Assembly (NCBI GenBank): GCA_000467715.1
Contig: AJFK01000563.1
Coordinates: 62,001 to 126,000 of the forward strand
Direction of reading: 5' to 3'
Length of the DNA: 64,000 nt
Source: Hysterium pulicare CBS 123377
Taxonomy: Eukaryota; Ascomycota; Dothideomycetes; Hysteriales; Hysteriaceae
Shown: positions 11,355 to 23,268 of the stretch, in pieces
Layout of the letters: every line of letters starts with the position of its first letter
Position numbering within the stretch: the first letter of the stretch is position 1
Notes under the pieces: model-generated
Told to the model about the DNA's origin: nothing
The model's database searches: none
The model's input: the letters and a program-made list of their open reading frames with translations, nothing else
Position numbers and translations under genes: made by a program

Positions 11355-11884
11355 AGCATAGCAGGGCCTCACGATATCATTTCATGATCCACCCTAAATG
11401 CAAGCACTATCTAACACATTTTCAGCAAGTAATGTAAAGGGCTGCCGCAATAGGAGTAGGATGTTCTTAGATATCAAGCCATTGACCAGTGGGCTTACAG
11501 AAGGAAAGAAAATAATGGATACCCGAACAGATGAACGACAGTCGCAACTAACACATATATTACACTCACAACATTTGTTTTAATTCTTGTTGCAATGGAG
11601 TGATGTAAACGGCTTATGCAACGGTCCCAACACCATACAATGCTCAATGCAGCCCAATATGTTACAATGCTCCTTGTTCCATGTACTCCGTGAAGTCATG
11701 CTTTCCAAAGCATATCGTCGTCCGACAGTTTCCACGCCCTATATCGTACACTGCCTGATATTTTCTGAGGACGGTTGGAAGACATGAACCATATCTGCCC
11801 AGCCGGTACCCTTTCCCCAAGGTAAGATGAACCACATGCACCCTCTCCTCATATGAACCCACACAATCTCCGGATGGTATAGTA
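11355..11884. other. Tail-to-tail gap between NTR2 and CMC2
   Basis: Both flanking genes end here, so this is 3' untranslated and terminator sequence. I see no coding homology or repeat. Confidence 0.55.
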
Positions 11885-12183
11885 TCATGAATTCGCATCA
11901 ATCTCCGCCCACTTCGACTCCATGTGTTGCCGTTTCTCCTTCGCCTTCTCTCGATTCTCCTTCGTCCGCTCCAATCGCTGGGCTCGCAGACACATGTTCA
12001 CTTGATGTTTAGCATTTGTACACATGCCGAGTGTTTTCCAGAGGAAGCCGCGGGCGTGGCATTCTTCCAGGGCGGTAATAACCTCTTCGCAGTCTGGTCA
12101 GGCGTTAGTAGATTGAGCATCGCAAGGTATAAAAGGGACAACTAACGTTTTAGATTTTCGGGGTTATGTAGATGCGGGTGCAT
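11885..12183 (-). CDS. CMC2: COX assembly mitochondrial protein 2 (twin CX9C)
   Basis: CMC2 is a small intermembrane-space protein needed for cytochrome c oxidase biogenesis. Two exons (12183-12147 and 12093-11885) give 81 residues. The joined sequence begins MHPHLHNPENLKHCEEV and contains both CX9C motifs, CEEVITALEEC and CTNAKHQVNMC, which oxidise to the twin disulfide hairpin imported by Mia40. The C-terminus is a basic helix ending in ESKWAEIDANS. The intron has a GTTAGT donor and a CTACTAAC branch. Start codons of this gene and of prefoldin subunit 2 are 195 bp apart, so the two share a divergent promoter. Confidence 0.93.
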
Positions 12184-12378
12184 CGTGGGTGCAGGTCGTC
12201 GCAATGCGGTTGAAGCTTTGTTCGGCAGACGTATCGGATGTGAGCAAGGTCGAAGTGAGGTCCAAGACGCTGTCACAAGACTTCGCGATAAATGTGTGGA
12301 CCGTGCGCTTCACTTCAACATTTCTGAACCCGGAACGCCTCAACACCAGAACAGCTTGCCTTTGCAAACAATACAGGC

Positions 12379-13079
12379 ATGGCTCAAGCTCAGCTTTCAA
12401 GTAAACAACAGCAAGGTCGGTTTTCCTTGTCGCCTACGTCAACTCCTTGCACAAGCTAAATAAGGCAGAGCTGCAAAATACATACTCGAATTTCAAGAAC
12501 ACACTTCAGCAAATAGCCCAAAAAATCGGCGATGTTGAGCAGGAGACTGAAGAGCACAAGTACGACACCAAATTCTTCTTTAATTCATAAATTATCTCAT
12601 TTTCTTGACCTGGACACTTCCGCGGTCTAATCATGTTACATCATACACCGCTTCTCTTCCCGAGTCATCTCTGCATGCAACATTGTTCAGAAGTTTCCTC
12701 ACCGCTCCACTTTGAAATCCTTTCTGTCGTGAAATGACAAAAGTTCTGACCATGATTCAGGCTCGTACTTGAGACCCTGGAGTCGCTCTCGGAAGATCGG
12801 AAATGCTTCCGCATGATCAACGGCGTTTTAGTGGAAAGGACGGTGAAGGAGGTTGTCCCGGCGCTGCAGACCAACTCCGAGGGTTTGAAGAAGGTCTTAG
12901 AGGAGTTGATCAAGCAGTACAAGACTAAGCAGGATGATATGGAGAAATGGAAGGTATGTCAGTTCCGGATCACATCCAAATTTTGATCATCTAAAATTGA
13001 TCATTGTCCCTGTCTATGTTATGATAAACTAACCTGTTTACAGAAAAAGAACAACATCCAAGTCGTTCAACAACAGTAA
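12379..13079 (+). CDS. GIM4: Prefoldin subunit 2
   Basis: This is the beta-type subunit of the hexameric prefoldin chaperone, which delivers nascent actin and tubulin to CCT. Four exons (12379-12415, 12469-12559, 12761-12953, 13044-13079) give 118 residues, against 111 in yeast. The protein starts MAQAQLSSKQQQELQNTY; the two helices of the coiled coil flank the beta-hairpin sequence RMINGVLVERTVKEVVPAL, the family signature. The second intron is 201 nt, longer than usual here. The last exon is only 36 nt and ends VVQQQ. Only one choice of splice sites keeps the frame and all of these motifs. Confidence 0.95.
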
Positions 13080-15753
13080 ATGAGTAAAGCGGTACAGTAC
13101 GCCAACACGCGTACACGCGTACACCTTGGCATGGTCCGCTAGACTGTGCACGAGGTCATGCATCACCCTGCCTGTTGAGCTGGAGAACGGCACATAACAC
13201 CATGAGCGATCTAAAAAAGATGTCTGCAGCTAGAGGTAGCGTTTGGGAGCCGTAATATGAAATCGGTCGGCCGTATTCCTGACAAGAATGGGCCAGGAAA
13301 GACAGACAGGTCAAATTACCAGACACAATTTGGATATGAGGATCAAGTCTAAGGTAACCACTAAACTGTAGGTGATGTAATATCACATGTCCGGGATATA
13401 ATTGTTTCCTAAATCGATTGTGATTGTCAACTACATGTAATATTGGCCGATAACCCTCTCTCGCCGTTTCTTTAGGTCTGCGTATGTGCCGCATCATCCC
13501 ACGCCCTACTGTCTCCGAAGGCTGTACGGTCCATGGCGACGAAGACGTAGTCTCATGCACTCATTCTTATCGTCGGCCACGACTGAAAGATGGTGTCCTC
13601 ATTTCTCTGCACTAGCCAAGCTTGCAGAAGAGATGCGTTGTACTTTTATTCTGAGCTGGCATGTATCATTGTGTAATGATTTGGGCAGGGCTACAGGAAG
13701 CATCATAACAGCCCTGGTAATCCGACAGCGTCCAGCTGCAATATGGCGTGAAGATTTGGTCAGCTTCTTCTTTCGCCTTCTACACATGCCGAACTGCTGG
13801 CCTGCAAGTGTCAAGGGCTCGTCCCGCGCGGCCGGGAATCTGACAAGGCTGAAGACGGCGTGGCTGTATGGCTCCTGCAGCGATGTGTTGGCGTTCAAGC
13901 TAGCATTGATCGTCGCCTTACTTTTGCTCTGCACCACCTTTTACACCTCCCATGACTGTGGGCGTGACGCTCATAGGGTACCACCAAGGGAGAGGTTTAC
14001 GGCAAGGGACGCCGGAAATGGAACATCGTGAGTGGTCGCGCCCAACGTCATTTCAGCATTTGAGAATGAAGCTGAAACAAGGCTGTGATGAAATTCACTT
14101 CCGAATATCCATTCCTCCTCTCCACGTCGGCAGTCCGCAGGGGGGCGTGAAGGGCTTTTCGGCCAAGATTCTGCTGGTAAGCACATGGTGTATAGACCCC
14201 TTGTAGCGACTTCAGCCATCAGGCCGGAGGTGGTCACCGCGAGCGCGACAACACACAGTGACTACCTTGGAGAGACTCGACCCCGAACATGCAATGCCAA
14301 CTCGATCTGCAGGTCTACTTCCAATATGGCGAGTCCTTCCCTAGACTCCGGTCTGGTCGCCTGGTCTCGACTACTGCGGCGTAGACAGCACGTTCTCGAG
14401 ACTCGAGAGGGTGGGTAGCAGAGCGTTCAGCGATAGTAGATATCAGGATTTTGTACATAGAATCATGAATGAATATCCGGCCCAATAGGAGAAAAAAGAA
14501 AAGACGGATTAAAAAAGCACGCCTTTGGCCGTAGGGCAGTCGAATGGGATGGCCCGTAGGCGAGCGATGCCCTCCAGCTCCATCACCCGCATGATCGCAA
14601 AACCAGGTCCATTCTACGTATCTTAAGAGCTGAAACATAACAACGGCGACAGAACTCGCTTTCGCAATAACAACAATCCAACCGATGATAGATGCCCTGG
14701 TGAGGATTCGGTAGAGGAGTCCCTCACCTCCATGCTAAGCAGGGCGGCGTTGGATACGGCGCATGGGCAGCAGCGAGAGCAGGCTGCCGGTTTCGTCCCC
14801 CTCTTTCATCATCATTTTCAGTCTAAGCGATCGGCCTGGCTGAGAATTGCGACGTCGCCGTCCCTCATTATTGGGCTGGCCGTCCTAATATTCCCCCCCA
14901 ACGCGCACCTTCATTCGTCGCACCTTTAATCTCTCCCCTCTGCTCGCCCAGCCTCATTCGTGACCGCCTCGTGTCTCCCATCTCTCATTCGCCGGCCGCT
15001 CACTTGGCTGATCGGAGCTTAGTCTCGCGTCAACGTCGCCTTCGTGACCCCAAGTCTCCAAGCTCCATCCCCAGGGCTGAAGCATCCCCGTCCCGCCCGT
15101 GGGCAGCTGTGCTGGCTGGCGTTTCATTGGCTCTCTGCAGCTAATGCGCGTTGTTGTGTGTTTTCGCCGTGGACGTCCATCCATCCCACCAGCTTAGATT
15201 GCAGCACAACCTCGACTGCTCATCAATTCATCTTCCACGGCCTCCAGCTAGCACCCTCGCGCCTGCATGAAGTCCCACCTGAAAGCCCTTGACGTCGTAC
15301 ATGTCAGTCTTGCCGTCGAGCTCTAACGGCAGCAGTGGTGCACGCTTGGCCCTGCCATTCACTCAGTAGCTTGTGAGCCCTCAATCGCCCCGACCCAGCT
15401 CCAGCACCTTTCCCACAACGGCTATCCTGAGCGTCGAGTAACCTGTCAGTAGTTCACGCATCTGCGGCCTCTCGTCCGACCTTCCATCCCTTGCGCGCCA
15501 TCCCCTCGCCCTGCACCTGTCCTTGGTGCTGCGCTGCAAATACACCGTACCTTAGCTTGCATTGAAGCTTCCTGCACGTCCGGCTAACCGCATCGACCGG
15601 TCAGACGCAGCAGTTACACAGTGGTTGCATACTCGGCCGCCAAGCCATCGTAGCATCTGGCAGTGACGTGGTTGCCAGCGAATAATTGTCCACAGCGCCA
15701 GCTCACACACTCCTCGAAGCAGGTCTCCGGTGCCTGCAGGCGGCCGAATAAAC
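13080..15753. other. Long gene-free stretch upstream of HAP3
   Basis: These 2.7 kb separate prefoldin-2 from HAP3. The last kilobase is rich in C/T runs on the plus strand and looks like an extended fungal promoter and leader. The longest open frame, 13486-14031, resembles nothing I know and I do not call it a gene. No tRNA or transposon signature is visible. Confidence 0.55.
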
Positions 15754-16846
15754 ATGTCGGCCACCCCCCCAAAGAAGGAGGGCGTGGAACCTGGAGCGCA
15801 GTCGCCTGACGATTCGGAGCCGCATATGGACAGAGAAGCACAGGATACACAGGCGCAAGGTCTCGCGTACGAATTCGAAGTGAAGGAACAAGACAGATGG
15901 CTCCCTATAGCAAATGGTTGGTCTTCCCTGCGCCTTCACCCTCGTTCTGATTTGCGCGCCGTTTTTCACCGTCTGCACCTCGATGAATTCTGCGAATGGG
16001 CGTCGCTTCGAACCCACATCCTCTCCTTACTCGCGCGTCTCAGTCGTCTCTTCGTCGAATCACAATCCTTTTCCCCTCGCGAATCTGATCTGTGGTGCCT
16101 GAAAAACGGTCGCCCTGCAGCCCAGCGTCATGTCGTCCCCTTCCCCACCGTCCTCGTCTTCACCCCCACAGCGGGGTTCAAAGAACGCAAACAACAGTCT
16201 TGCATCAGATGCTAACATCCGTAACTTTGCTCCAGTTGCCCGGATCATGAAGATGGCATTGCCCGAGAATGCAAAGATAGCCAAGGAGGCCAAGGAGTGC
16301 ATGCAGGAATGCGTGAGCGAGTTTATCTCGTTCATCACCAGCGAAGGTAAGCTACATTCACCTCAAATCTGGCTGGTAAAGGCAAGCCGTTGATGTTACT
16401 TGTGTCCAGCATCCGAAAAATGCCAACAGGAAAAGCGCAAGACTGTCAACGGGGAGGACATCCTTTTTGCTATGACTTCACTTGGCTTCGAGAACTATGC
16501 CGAAGCATTGAAGATCTATCTCTCCCGATATCGCGAGGTAAGCTGCCAGAATTCTCCCCATCTCGTTTGTTGCCTCAATTTGGCCAAGACGAATATCTGA
16601 ACTATTGGTATTGATTGGTGGAACGAGACCCTCCTCGCAAATCAGAACAAACCTTCCGGGGGCTTCAATGCAGCCGGGGCCGGCGGGGCCAACGCAGGTG
16701 CAAATGCCTCCGCCACCGGTACCTACTCCCAGGGCGAGAATGCCCACAACAACAACGTTCTAAGCGGCGATACCGAAATGACCGATCAAGACAGCACAGC
16801 GTTCGGCTATACCGTTCACAACGGAAACGGCTCCGCCGAGTTCTAA
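15754..16846 (+). CDS. HAP3: CCAAT-binding factor subunit HAP3 / HapC / NF-YB
   Basis: This is the NF-YB-type histone-fold subunit of the CCAAT-binding complex, a global activator that with HapX also controls iron genes in moulds. Exons 15754-15916, 16236-16346, 16410-16537 and 16628-16846 give 206 residues. The first splice joins [11 protein letters not shown] to [20 protein letters not shown], the invariant start of the NF-YB histone fold; the domain ends at YLSRYRE. The C-terminal tail is Gly/Ala/Asn-rich and ends in SAEF. The first intron (319 nt) is long for this region and contains an in-frame ATG at 16130, discussed as a finding. The acceptor of the last intron is uncertain: GAG at 16627 gives RETLLANQN, while CAG at 16645 gives a protein six residues shorter; both keep the frame. 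Confidence 0.93.
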
Positions 16847-17800
16847 TCGCCGAGCCCGGGCAAGAGGGTCGGGCCAGCAGAATGGATCGACATACACGAC
16901 CTGTCTCTCTAAGGCATATCGGCCACCGCAAAAGACGGAAATTGCGCTGGAGAATTGCAGAAGGCCATCATGGGGATCAGAATGCACGAAAATGGGGGAC
17001 GGAACGAGTGTGAAAAATTCCTTTTCCTTAGTCTGTATCATTCGGAAAATCAAGTGAGGGCGAGGGGCTTATCTTTGACATGCATCATCATGTGGCGCCG
17101 ACCCGGGCTGGTGTATGATGTTGATATCTCACTGGCGATTTTGTACCTTTGTACGATTCGGTGTATTATGGTGAATAAGGTCCATGGTATTGTTCATTCA
17201 GGCGAGCAAGAAAAGGGTTAAGAACATGTCATCGGAGTAGCCCTCTTCCTCTTAACTTCTTCACTACACCATTAGATTTCTTTATTGCTCACGCAAGCCT
17301 TCTTTTGCACGGGTTGTTTGCGCCACTTTCTTTATCCCACAATCTACCCAGCCGCAGTCTCGACTTGCTTACGTATCCACTTGTTCCTATCCCATTCTAT
17401 TTTCAGAACCCGGTAGCCTACCCAGTCACATGGACCGGCTTCTGCACTTGTACCTGCATGACCCACGTGCTTCTGAAGTCCCGAAGTCGTTCGGGATTAC
17501 AAGGGAACACAAGAACGAGCTTTTTCCTTTGGCCATACTGTGGATTCCCGTTCCCGTTTTGCTGCGTGTTCCCGACGATCGAAGGAAGCTCCAAGGTTGA
17601 TGGCAGGGATATGAAACAAGGTGCTCCTTTCGCTTGATTGGCTGATGCGAAGCTAGGAGTTTCTAGACTTCGCTTTAGTGCATCATCATTATCTTCGATA
17701 TACGGGTAGACACGTAGGTACGGCTATGTGTGGGAGGCGGACCTCCAGTCAACTGGACAAGATCTACGGGTATTGGCATATCTGTGCATGGCTCTTGGTA
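16847..17800. other. Tail-to-tail gap between HAP3 and PFA4
   Basis: About 950 bases containing the 3' ends of two convergent genes. I see only short open frames without recognisable homology. Confidence 0.55.
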
Positions 17801-19233
17801 CTAACGCCTCTTCCGTCTAGCTAAAAGTTCACTGAGAGGCAAATCATCCTCCTCGTCGTAGAACTCTGCATCTTCATCTACCCCAAAGTCCCTCAACCTT
17901 TCCCCTTCAGAATTCTTCCACCCTTCTTCCCCACTTTGATTTTCGTCCTCCACTCCACTATCTTCTCCCCCTTCAGACGCGTACTCATCCTCCCTGTCCC
18001 CCACTACGGCCTCCAACCGCTTTACAAATTTGCGGCGTCGGAAAGGAGCTTGAGAATTGTGTTGACGCCGCTCGACGTCGGCTGCTTGACGGCGTTTGAA
18101 GGCATCAATACTTAGCTCGGCTTCGCTATGCGTGAATGCTTCCGACTGGTCGAAGCCGTGCGGGAGTCTACGATGCATGCGATCTGGATCGGGAGGCGGC
18201 CAGGTCACAGAAGGGTCTTCGAAGTCGTTGATCTCGAAATCCAATCCCGATTCTAGAGAAGGAGTTGCAGATAGCGGCCAGAACCAAGCCAAGACATTAC
18301 CGGTACCCATGCCCTGCTTGAAGTTTGACCAGATGCCAATGTCGTAGGGGAACTCTTGGCTTTGGATTCGGATTTTGGTGCCATCGGGTCCGTCTAGATA
18401 GCCTCCGAAATAGCGGGCGCGTCGGACTAGCGTTTTGTGTCGCTCGATTTCCCAGCTTTCGATGGTGGTTGTGTTGACGGCTAGGCACCAGATGTTGCGG
18501 ATGAGGAGGATTGTTAGTGCGAAGAGATTTAGTGAATTGGCAATGAGTAAGATGAATAGATGAGTGAATTGCCAGATACTAGGGCCTAGATACTAGCGGA
18601 AAGAGATATGAGTTTGGGCACTCCGTAAGTTGAGAGTAAATAGAGAAATGAGAGACGTACGCTTGGCAGGTCTCTGTCTCGCCATAGTATGGCGCATCTG
18701 ATATATAAGAAGTATTCTAAATACCAAAGGGCGAAAACAGCGTAGATTAAAAAGCGCATGAAATGCGGGAAGGTTGTGTGAGAGACACAGTTGGCCGTCC
18801 ATGGACAGTGATGGTCCATCTTTGGAATACATCTTTATCCAGTTAGGTATATTTACAATGTATGATCTAGGAGCAAACATCTCTACCTCTTGCAAACTTT
18901 ACAGTGATGCGCTCGAGGCGGTTTCACAGCCTCGCATTTTTTGCACCATCGCTGTCGGCTCCTGCCGGTTTCTGGAACGGCATTTGAAGCCTTCTCGGAG
19001 AAAGTAGATCTATCATTTGAACCTCCGTTTACCACTTTTGGAATTTGGCCTGGATCTGTGTAAACTGATCTTGTGTAGCTAACTAATAAGCATACAAGAA
19101 GCACATTAAAAACTTTGGTTTGATGTGGCTCGAGAGGACGAGGTTCAAGGTACAAGAACAGCCATTGGGAAGAGTATGACAGAAAGAGTATAAGCGCATA
19201 GACGGAGGGAACGGCAAGAGATGAAAGCTGCAT
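17801..19233 (-). CDS. PFA4: DHHC palmitoyltransferase PFA4
   Basis: PFA4 is the ER-resident S-acyltransferase that palmitoylates, among others, chitin synthase Chs3. Exons 19233-18887, 18832-18661 and 18592-17801 give 436 residues. Two N-terminal hydrophobic helices precede the cysteine-rich domain (WCKKCEAVKPPRAHHCKVCKRC), which is completed across the first intron by IPKMDHHCPWTANC, including the catalytic DHHC. Two more membrane helices follow, then the TTIESWE motif typical of this family and FPYDIGIWSN. The C-terminal tail contains the fungal PFA4 hallmark GEEGWKNSEGERLRDFG followed by an acidic stretch and a basic end. It is divergent from ALG12, 177 bp between start codons. Confidence 0.96.
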
Positions 19234-19278
19234 GTTTGATGTAGGAGCGGAGGAAACTCCTGAGATTAATATGTACGA

Positions 19279-19311
19279 TGCACGTGCACGCTAAGATCCT
19301 CCTTGCACGTG
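19279..19311. promoter_or_regulatory. Pair of CACGTG E-boxes between PFA4 and ALG12
   Basis: The palindrome TGCACGTGCA at 19279-19288 and a second CACGTG at 19306-19311 lie 25 bases apart inside the 177-bp interval between two divergent start codons. CACGTG is the core site of Cbf1 and other bHLH factors, so these are candidate shared control elements. This is a motif match only. Confidence 0.4.
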
Positions 19312-19410
19312 ATCGGTCTTTTGCAACGTCCCAGGATTGTCTAGCCATCGACTTCCTTCATCTTACTACTGAACAACAAATGTGGAGCCCATAGGCCTTG
19401 TGTTAATGTT

Positions 19411-21242
19411 ATGGCACGTCCTGAGTTGCTGGTTTACTTGCTGATTCCTTTCTTTGTCTTGGTCCATCTTCTCGTGGCCCCTTACACCAAAGTGGAGGAA
19501 TCCTTCAACATCCAAGCGGTTCACGATATTCTAACGCACGGCATACCAACCGAGAATCCTTCTCAGTTCTTTACTGCAAACTATGATCATGTCTCCTTTC
19601 CTGGATCTGTCCCGAGAACATTTACGGGGGCATTGATGCTGGCTGGTTTATCGAGACCTTGGGTTGGATTCTTCTCTTCTCCTAGTCAACTTCAATTACT
19701 CGGTGAGCACTTAACAGCCGAATGTGATTATCCTAGCCTCTATTTCTGACTATATTTCGTGTAGTTCGCGCTGTTCTTGGTTTGTCCAATGCCGTTGCGC
19801 TTCTTTATTTCGCCACAGCCGTTCAAAAAGTGTTTGGACGAACTGCAGGAATATGGTATGCTTTGCTGCAAGCTAGTCAATTCCATGTAATCTATTATGC
19901 GTCTAGAACCCTACCAAACATGTTTGCGTTTGTTTTCAGTCAGTACCATCCCTCATGAATCATCTCACACCAATTGACCAAGACATCCAAAGGTACTTTG
20001 GCGCTACGAAGCTTTCTCCTTGGAACTTCAGCACCAAGAAACAGCGAGACTGCCAAAAAGCATTATCGCTTGTGCTTATATCTATTGACAGTCTCTGGAA
20101 TTATCTTCCGCTCTGAACTTGCTATCCTGGTCGCTACGATGACGCTTTACCTCCTCATCTTCCAGCGCATTTCAATATCTGGCACCATCCTTCCAGCTGG
20201 CCTCGTTGGATTGGTCAGCGGGTTAGCATGCACAGTGCCAATCGATTCTTTCTTCTGGCAAACATTTCCACTATGGCCTGAATGGACTGCGTTCTATTAT
20301 AATACGATCCAGGGTCACTCGGCTGATTGGGGCACTTCTCCGTGGCACTACTATTTTTTGAACGCGCTTCCGCGTCTTCTGCTGAATCCTTTGACATTTT
20401 TGGTCTGCATGCCCCTGGCAGCGGTCAATCCGGCCACGCGCCGACGCAGTCTCGATCTTCTTCTTCCTTTGCTCAGCTTCGTAGGCTTATACAGCTTCCT
20501 CCCTCATAAAGAATGGCGCTTTATCATCTATATCATCCCTGGCTTCACTGCTACTGCAGGAGCTGGAGCTTCTTGGATCTGGAATCGCAGAGCCAAATCT
20601 ACCATTTACCGCGTACTGAGTCTAGCCCTTCTGGCGTCGGTGGCTGCGTCCTTTGCTGCATCCACAGCGCTCCTAATTCTATCGAGCTACAATTATCCTG
20701 GTGGTGAGGCTCTCTCTAGACTTCACAGATCCTACGGCCCGATTCAACGTCACCACCGAGTTCATCTAGATAATCTAGCGTGCCAAACTGGTGCAACTAG
20801 GTTCTTGGAGAATCACAATGGCCTGCAGACGGTCGTGGACGTCTTGCAGGAGCCTGAGAATCAAAACCAGAGACAATGGATATATGACAAAACAGAAGAT
20901 CCGTCGCTACTTCTTGATCCCGCATTCTGGCACACATTCGACTACGTGTTAACAGAAAGACCGGAGAAGGCAATTGGCGCATGGCAGGTTAGTGGTATCG
21001 TCTACGGGTTTTCCGGGATTCGGGTTCTTCGACCTGGTCAGGAGAGCAGGAAGCTCTCTGCAGAAGAACAAGAGCTTCTGAAACGGGGAGACATGAGGAT
21101 GGAATCGAGTAGAATAGCTAAGGCTTGGAGAAAGTTGGAGGGCATTGCGAGGAATAGGTTTTTGAAAGGCTGGTGGGTTGAAGTTAGGATGGAGCCAAAA
21201 ATAAGGATCCTCTGTGCAGATAAATTATACGAGGAAGCTTGA
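19411..21242 (+). CDS. ALG12: Dolichyl-P-Man:Man7GlcNAc2-PP-dolichol alpha-1,6-mannosyltransferase ALG12
   Basis: ALG12 adds the eighth mannose to the lipid-linked N-glycan precursor in the ER lumen. Exons 19411-19702, 19765-19938 and 19993-21242 give 571 residues, normal for the GT22 family. The first luminal loop carries the family signature [18 protein letters not shown] with conserved acidic residues, followed by [12 protein letters not shown]. Downstream are [20 protein letters not shown], the block [16 protein letters not shown], and HKEWRFI, the GT22 motif shared with PIG-B and ALG9. Many hydrophobic helices are evident. The second intron is placed so that [13 protein letters not shown] joins [10 protein letters not shown]; its branch site is an acceptable TTGAC. 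Confidence 0.94.
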
Positions 21243-21442
21243 CAGAAGCTCCTTAAAACTACTTTCATATGACAGGCTTAGCTTGGTTACAGACTGTGAA
21301 TGCCTCGGGCTCCATTCTCACGACCCCGCGACCCCACCATCAACCTTGGACTTGACGACAACCTCGATGAAATTCCGTCGAGTCTTTATATTTTCCTCCA
21401 ACAAAGCAACCAATAGATTCTTTTTCCAAGCAAAGCATCACC

Positions 21443-22199
21443 ATGGCAGAAGTAGCAACGTCATCCGAGTCACAGGCCAAACATGTCGTTTACTGCGGCG
21501 GTACGAACCACTTCTCTTCCTCACCAGACCATGCTAACTCTAGATCAGTCTGCAGTTTACCTCCAGAAGTAGGTAGGAGCTTGATTAACATTATATTGTT
21601 CCCCATGTTCTAACCATCGTGTGTAGTACTGCGAATTCGGCGGCACGGTCAAAAAGTGCGAGGAATGGCTGGAGAACAACCATCCTGACATGCATAGCAA
21701 ATTGTATTCACAAGGTACTCCACTTCCCTTTCCCAGAGCCTTTCTCCATATTTCGTAGAGTCTGATGCTGATCTGTCCTATTTCTCCAGAGGCAATCGAC
21801 GCCAACATGGCCTCCCTCTCCATAGACGCCCAAAAACGCGCCGAAAAAGACGCCCAAAAGAAAGCCGCAAAAGCCGCGTCTGCAGAAGCTAAAGAAAAAG
21901 AAGTCAAAGCCTCATCCAAGGTCCTCATCAAGCGGATCGAGCGCAACAAGCGGAAGTACGTCACCGCTGTTCAAGGCCTAGAAGCCCACGGCCTCGATTT
22001 AAAGAAGGTGGCGAAGGATTTCGGGAAGAAGTTTGCGACGGGGAGTAGTGTGACTAAGATCCCGGGTGGAGGGGAAGAAATAACGGTGCAAGGGGATTTG
22101 AGTGATGATATTTGGGATTATGTTGTTGAGACTTATAAAGATATCCCCGAGGATAATGTGGAGTGTATTGAGGACAAGAAGAAGAAGGGTGGAGGATGA
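21443..22199 (+). CDS. TMA22: Translation machinery-associated protein 22 (DENR homologue)
   Basis: TMA22 is the fungal DENR, which with TMA20 (MCT-1) recycles post-termination 40S subunits. Exons 21443-21500, 21549-21568, 21627-21714 and 21790-22199 give 191 residues. The second exon is only 20 nt, but it supplies the cysteine-containing stretch in VYCGVCSLPPEYCEFGG, the N-terminal zinc-binding region of DENR. A KCEEWLENNHPD motif follows, then a lysine-rich linker and the C-terminal SUI1 domain (KVLIKRIERNKRKYVTAVQG, then KKVAKDFGKKFATGSS). The end is a short lysine/glycine tail. All introns are canonical and the codon sum is exact. Confidence 0.96.
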
Positions 22200-23268
22200 G
22201 ACATCGAGACGTAAAGGGCACTTCTAACATGATGAGATGAGGAGTTTCAGAAGTAGAAAAAAGTTGGCTCTCCGGGTTGTTGGTATGCTTGTTACTCCCG
22301 GGCGTCAAAGGCATGGCATAGATTCAACCGAAAAGGTAGGATCATTACGGATAAGATAGGCAGCCGGGACCTCAATCCTCTGAACAATCTTTAACGCCAA
22401 AGCCTATATACTCTCTGAGGATTTATTAGAGCCTCGGTGAACACATTCAATCTTGACTCTTGGCCTTCACTTCTATATGTGGCCCTTTTCAACTCACATT
22501 CATATTTCATGATAGGCATATAGTTTAGGTCTGCGTGATTTCATTTATCATTTGAATGGATACAGTAGCAAGGACCAAGCAAAACAAGCCACGCCAGAAG
22601 AATATGACCATTTCAAAGTCAATAAGCTCCGTACAGCACCTCCACCCTTCACTCCATCACCTGTTCGAAGACTGGAGCACTGAAGGTCAACGACAAGAAT
22701 GCCCCAAATCACGGACCTACCACAGGGCGTGTCATCATTCGTCGTTTTCGGAGGAGAGGTCTGCGCCTACCACGTTTCCTACCAGCCTGCAAAGCCGATT
22801 CAACCTCAGTACGAGCTGTTAAAGCAAGTTGCCATCCTTAAGATAAGTTAAAAAGCAGCTTATAGAACAGGACTTACCTACACTTAGGCGGCTTTGGAAG
22901 TCCGCAGTACGATGAATAATGACACCCGTTGTGTACTGCTATGAAAAGCTTGCGATTTGAAACATTTCTAAACAGGATGTAACGTAAGAGAACGCTCAAG
23001 GTCTGTGAAGAGAAGCGGGGAAACAATTCTATCAGTTACAGTTTACAAAGACATTACCAAGTAGGTCAAAATGCAATACAGTAGAAGCCCATATACGCAA
23101 GCGCCTTGACTTTGCTTGGAAACAAACTCCTTTCCATGCTTCCATGCGGAAACACCACCGTATGCAATCTTGAGAGAAGACGATAATACACACTATGCGA
23201 GATCTTGAAATGCCCATACCAAAGACACGATGCTAAGAAAAAGGAGCGAGTCAGATACTCTTACACAA
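22200..23268. other. Tail-to-tail gap between TMA22 and an uncharacterised gene
   Basis: About 1.07 kb with no recognisable coding sequence. Its notable content is one copy of a diverged repeat near 22815-22935 that has a relative near 28730-28855, listed separately. Confidence 0.5.
22815..22940 (+). repeat. Diverged dispersed repeat, copy 1
   Basis: By eye this stretch aligns in the same orientation with 28730-28855 at very roughly two-thirds identity. Shared anchors are AGTTGCCA(T/C)CCTT, TAGAACAG, GGCTTT and GTACGA followed by TGACACCCG(T/C)TGTG in the same order. Both copies lie in non-coding DNA. It may be an old non-autonomous transposon fragment or a duplicated untranslated region; family unknown. 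Confidence 0.4.

Noticed and set aside
13486-14031. 181-codon open frame upstream of HAP3
   Set aside because: No familiar motif, odd Cys/Trp-rich composition and no splice structure; probably chance in a GC-balanced region.
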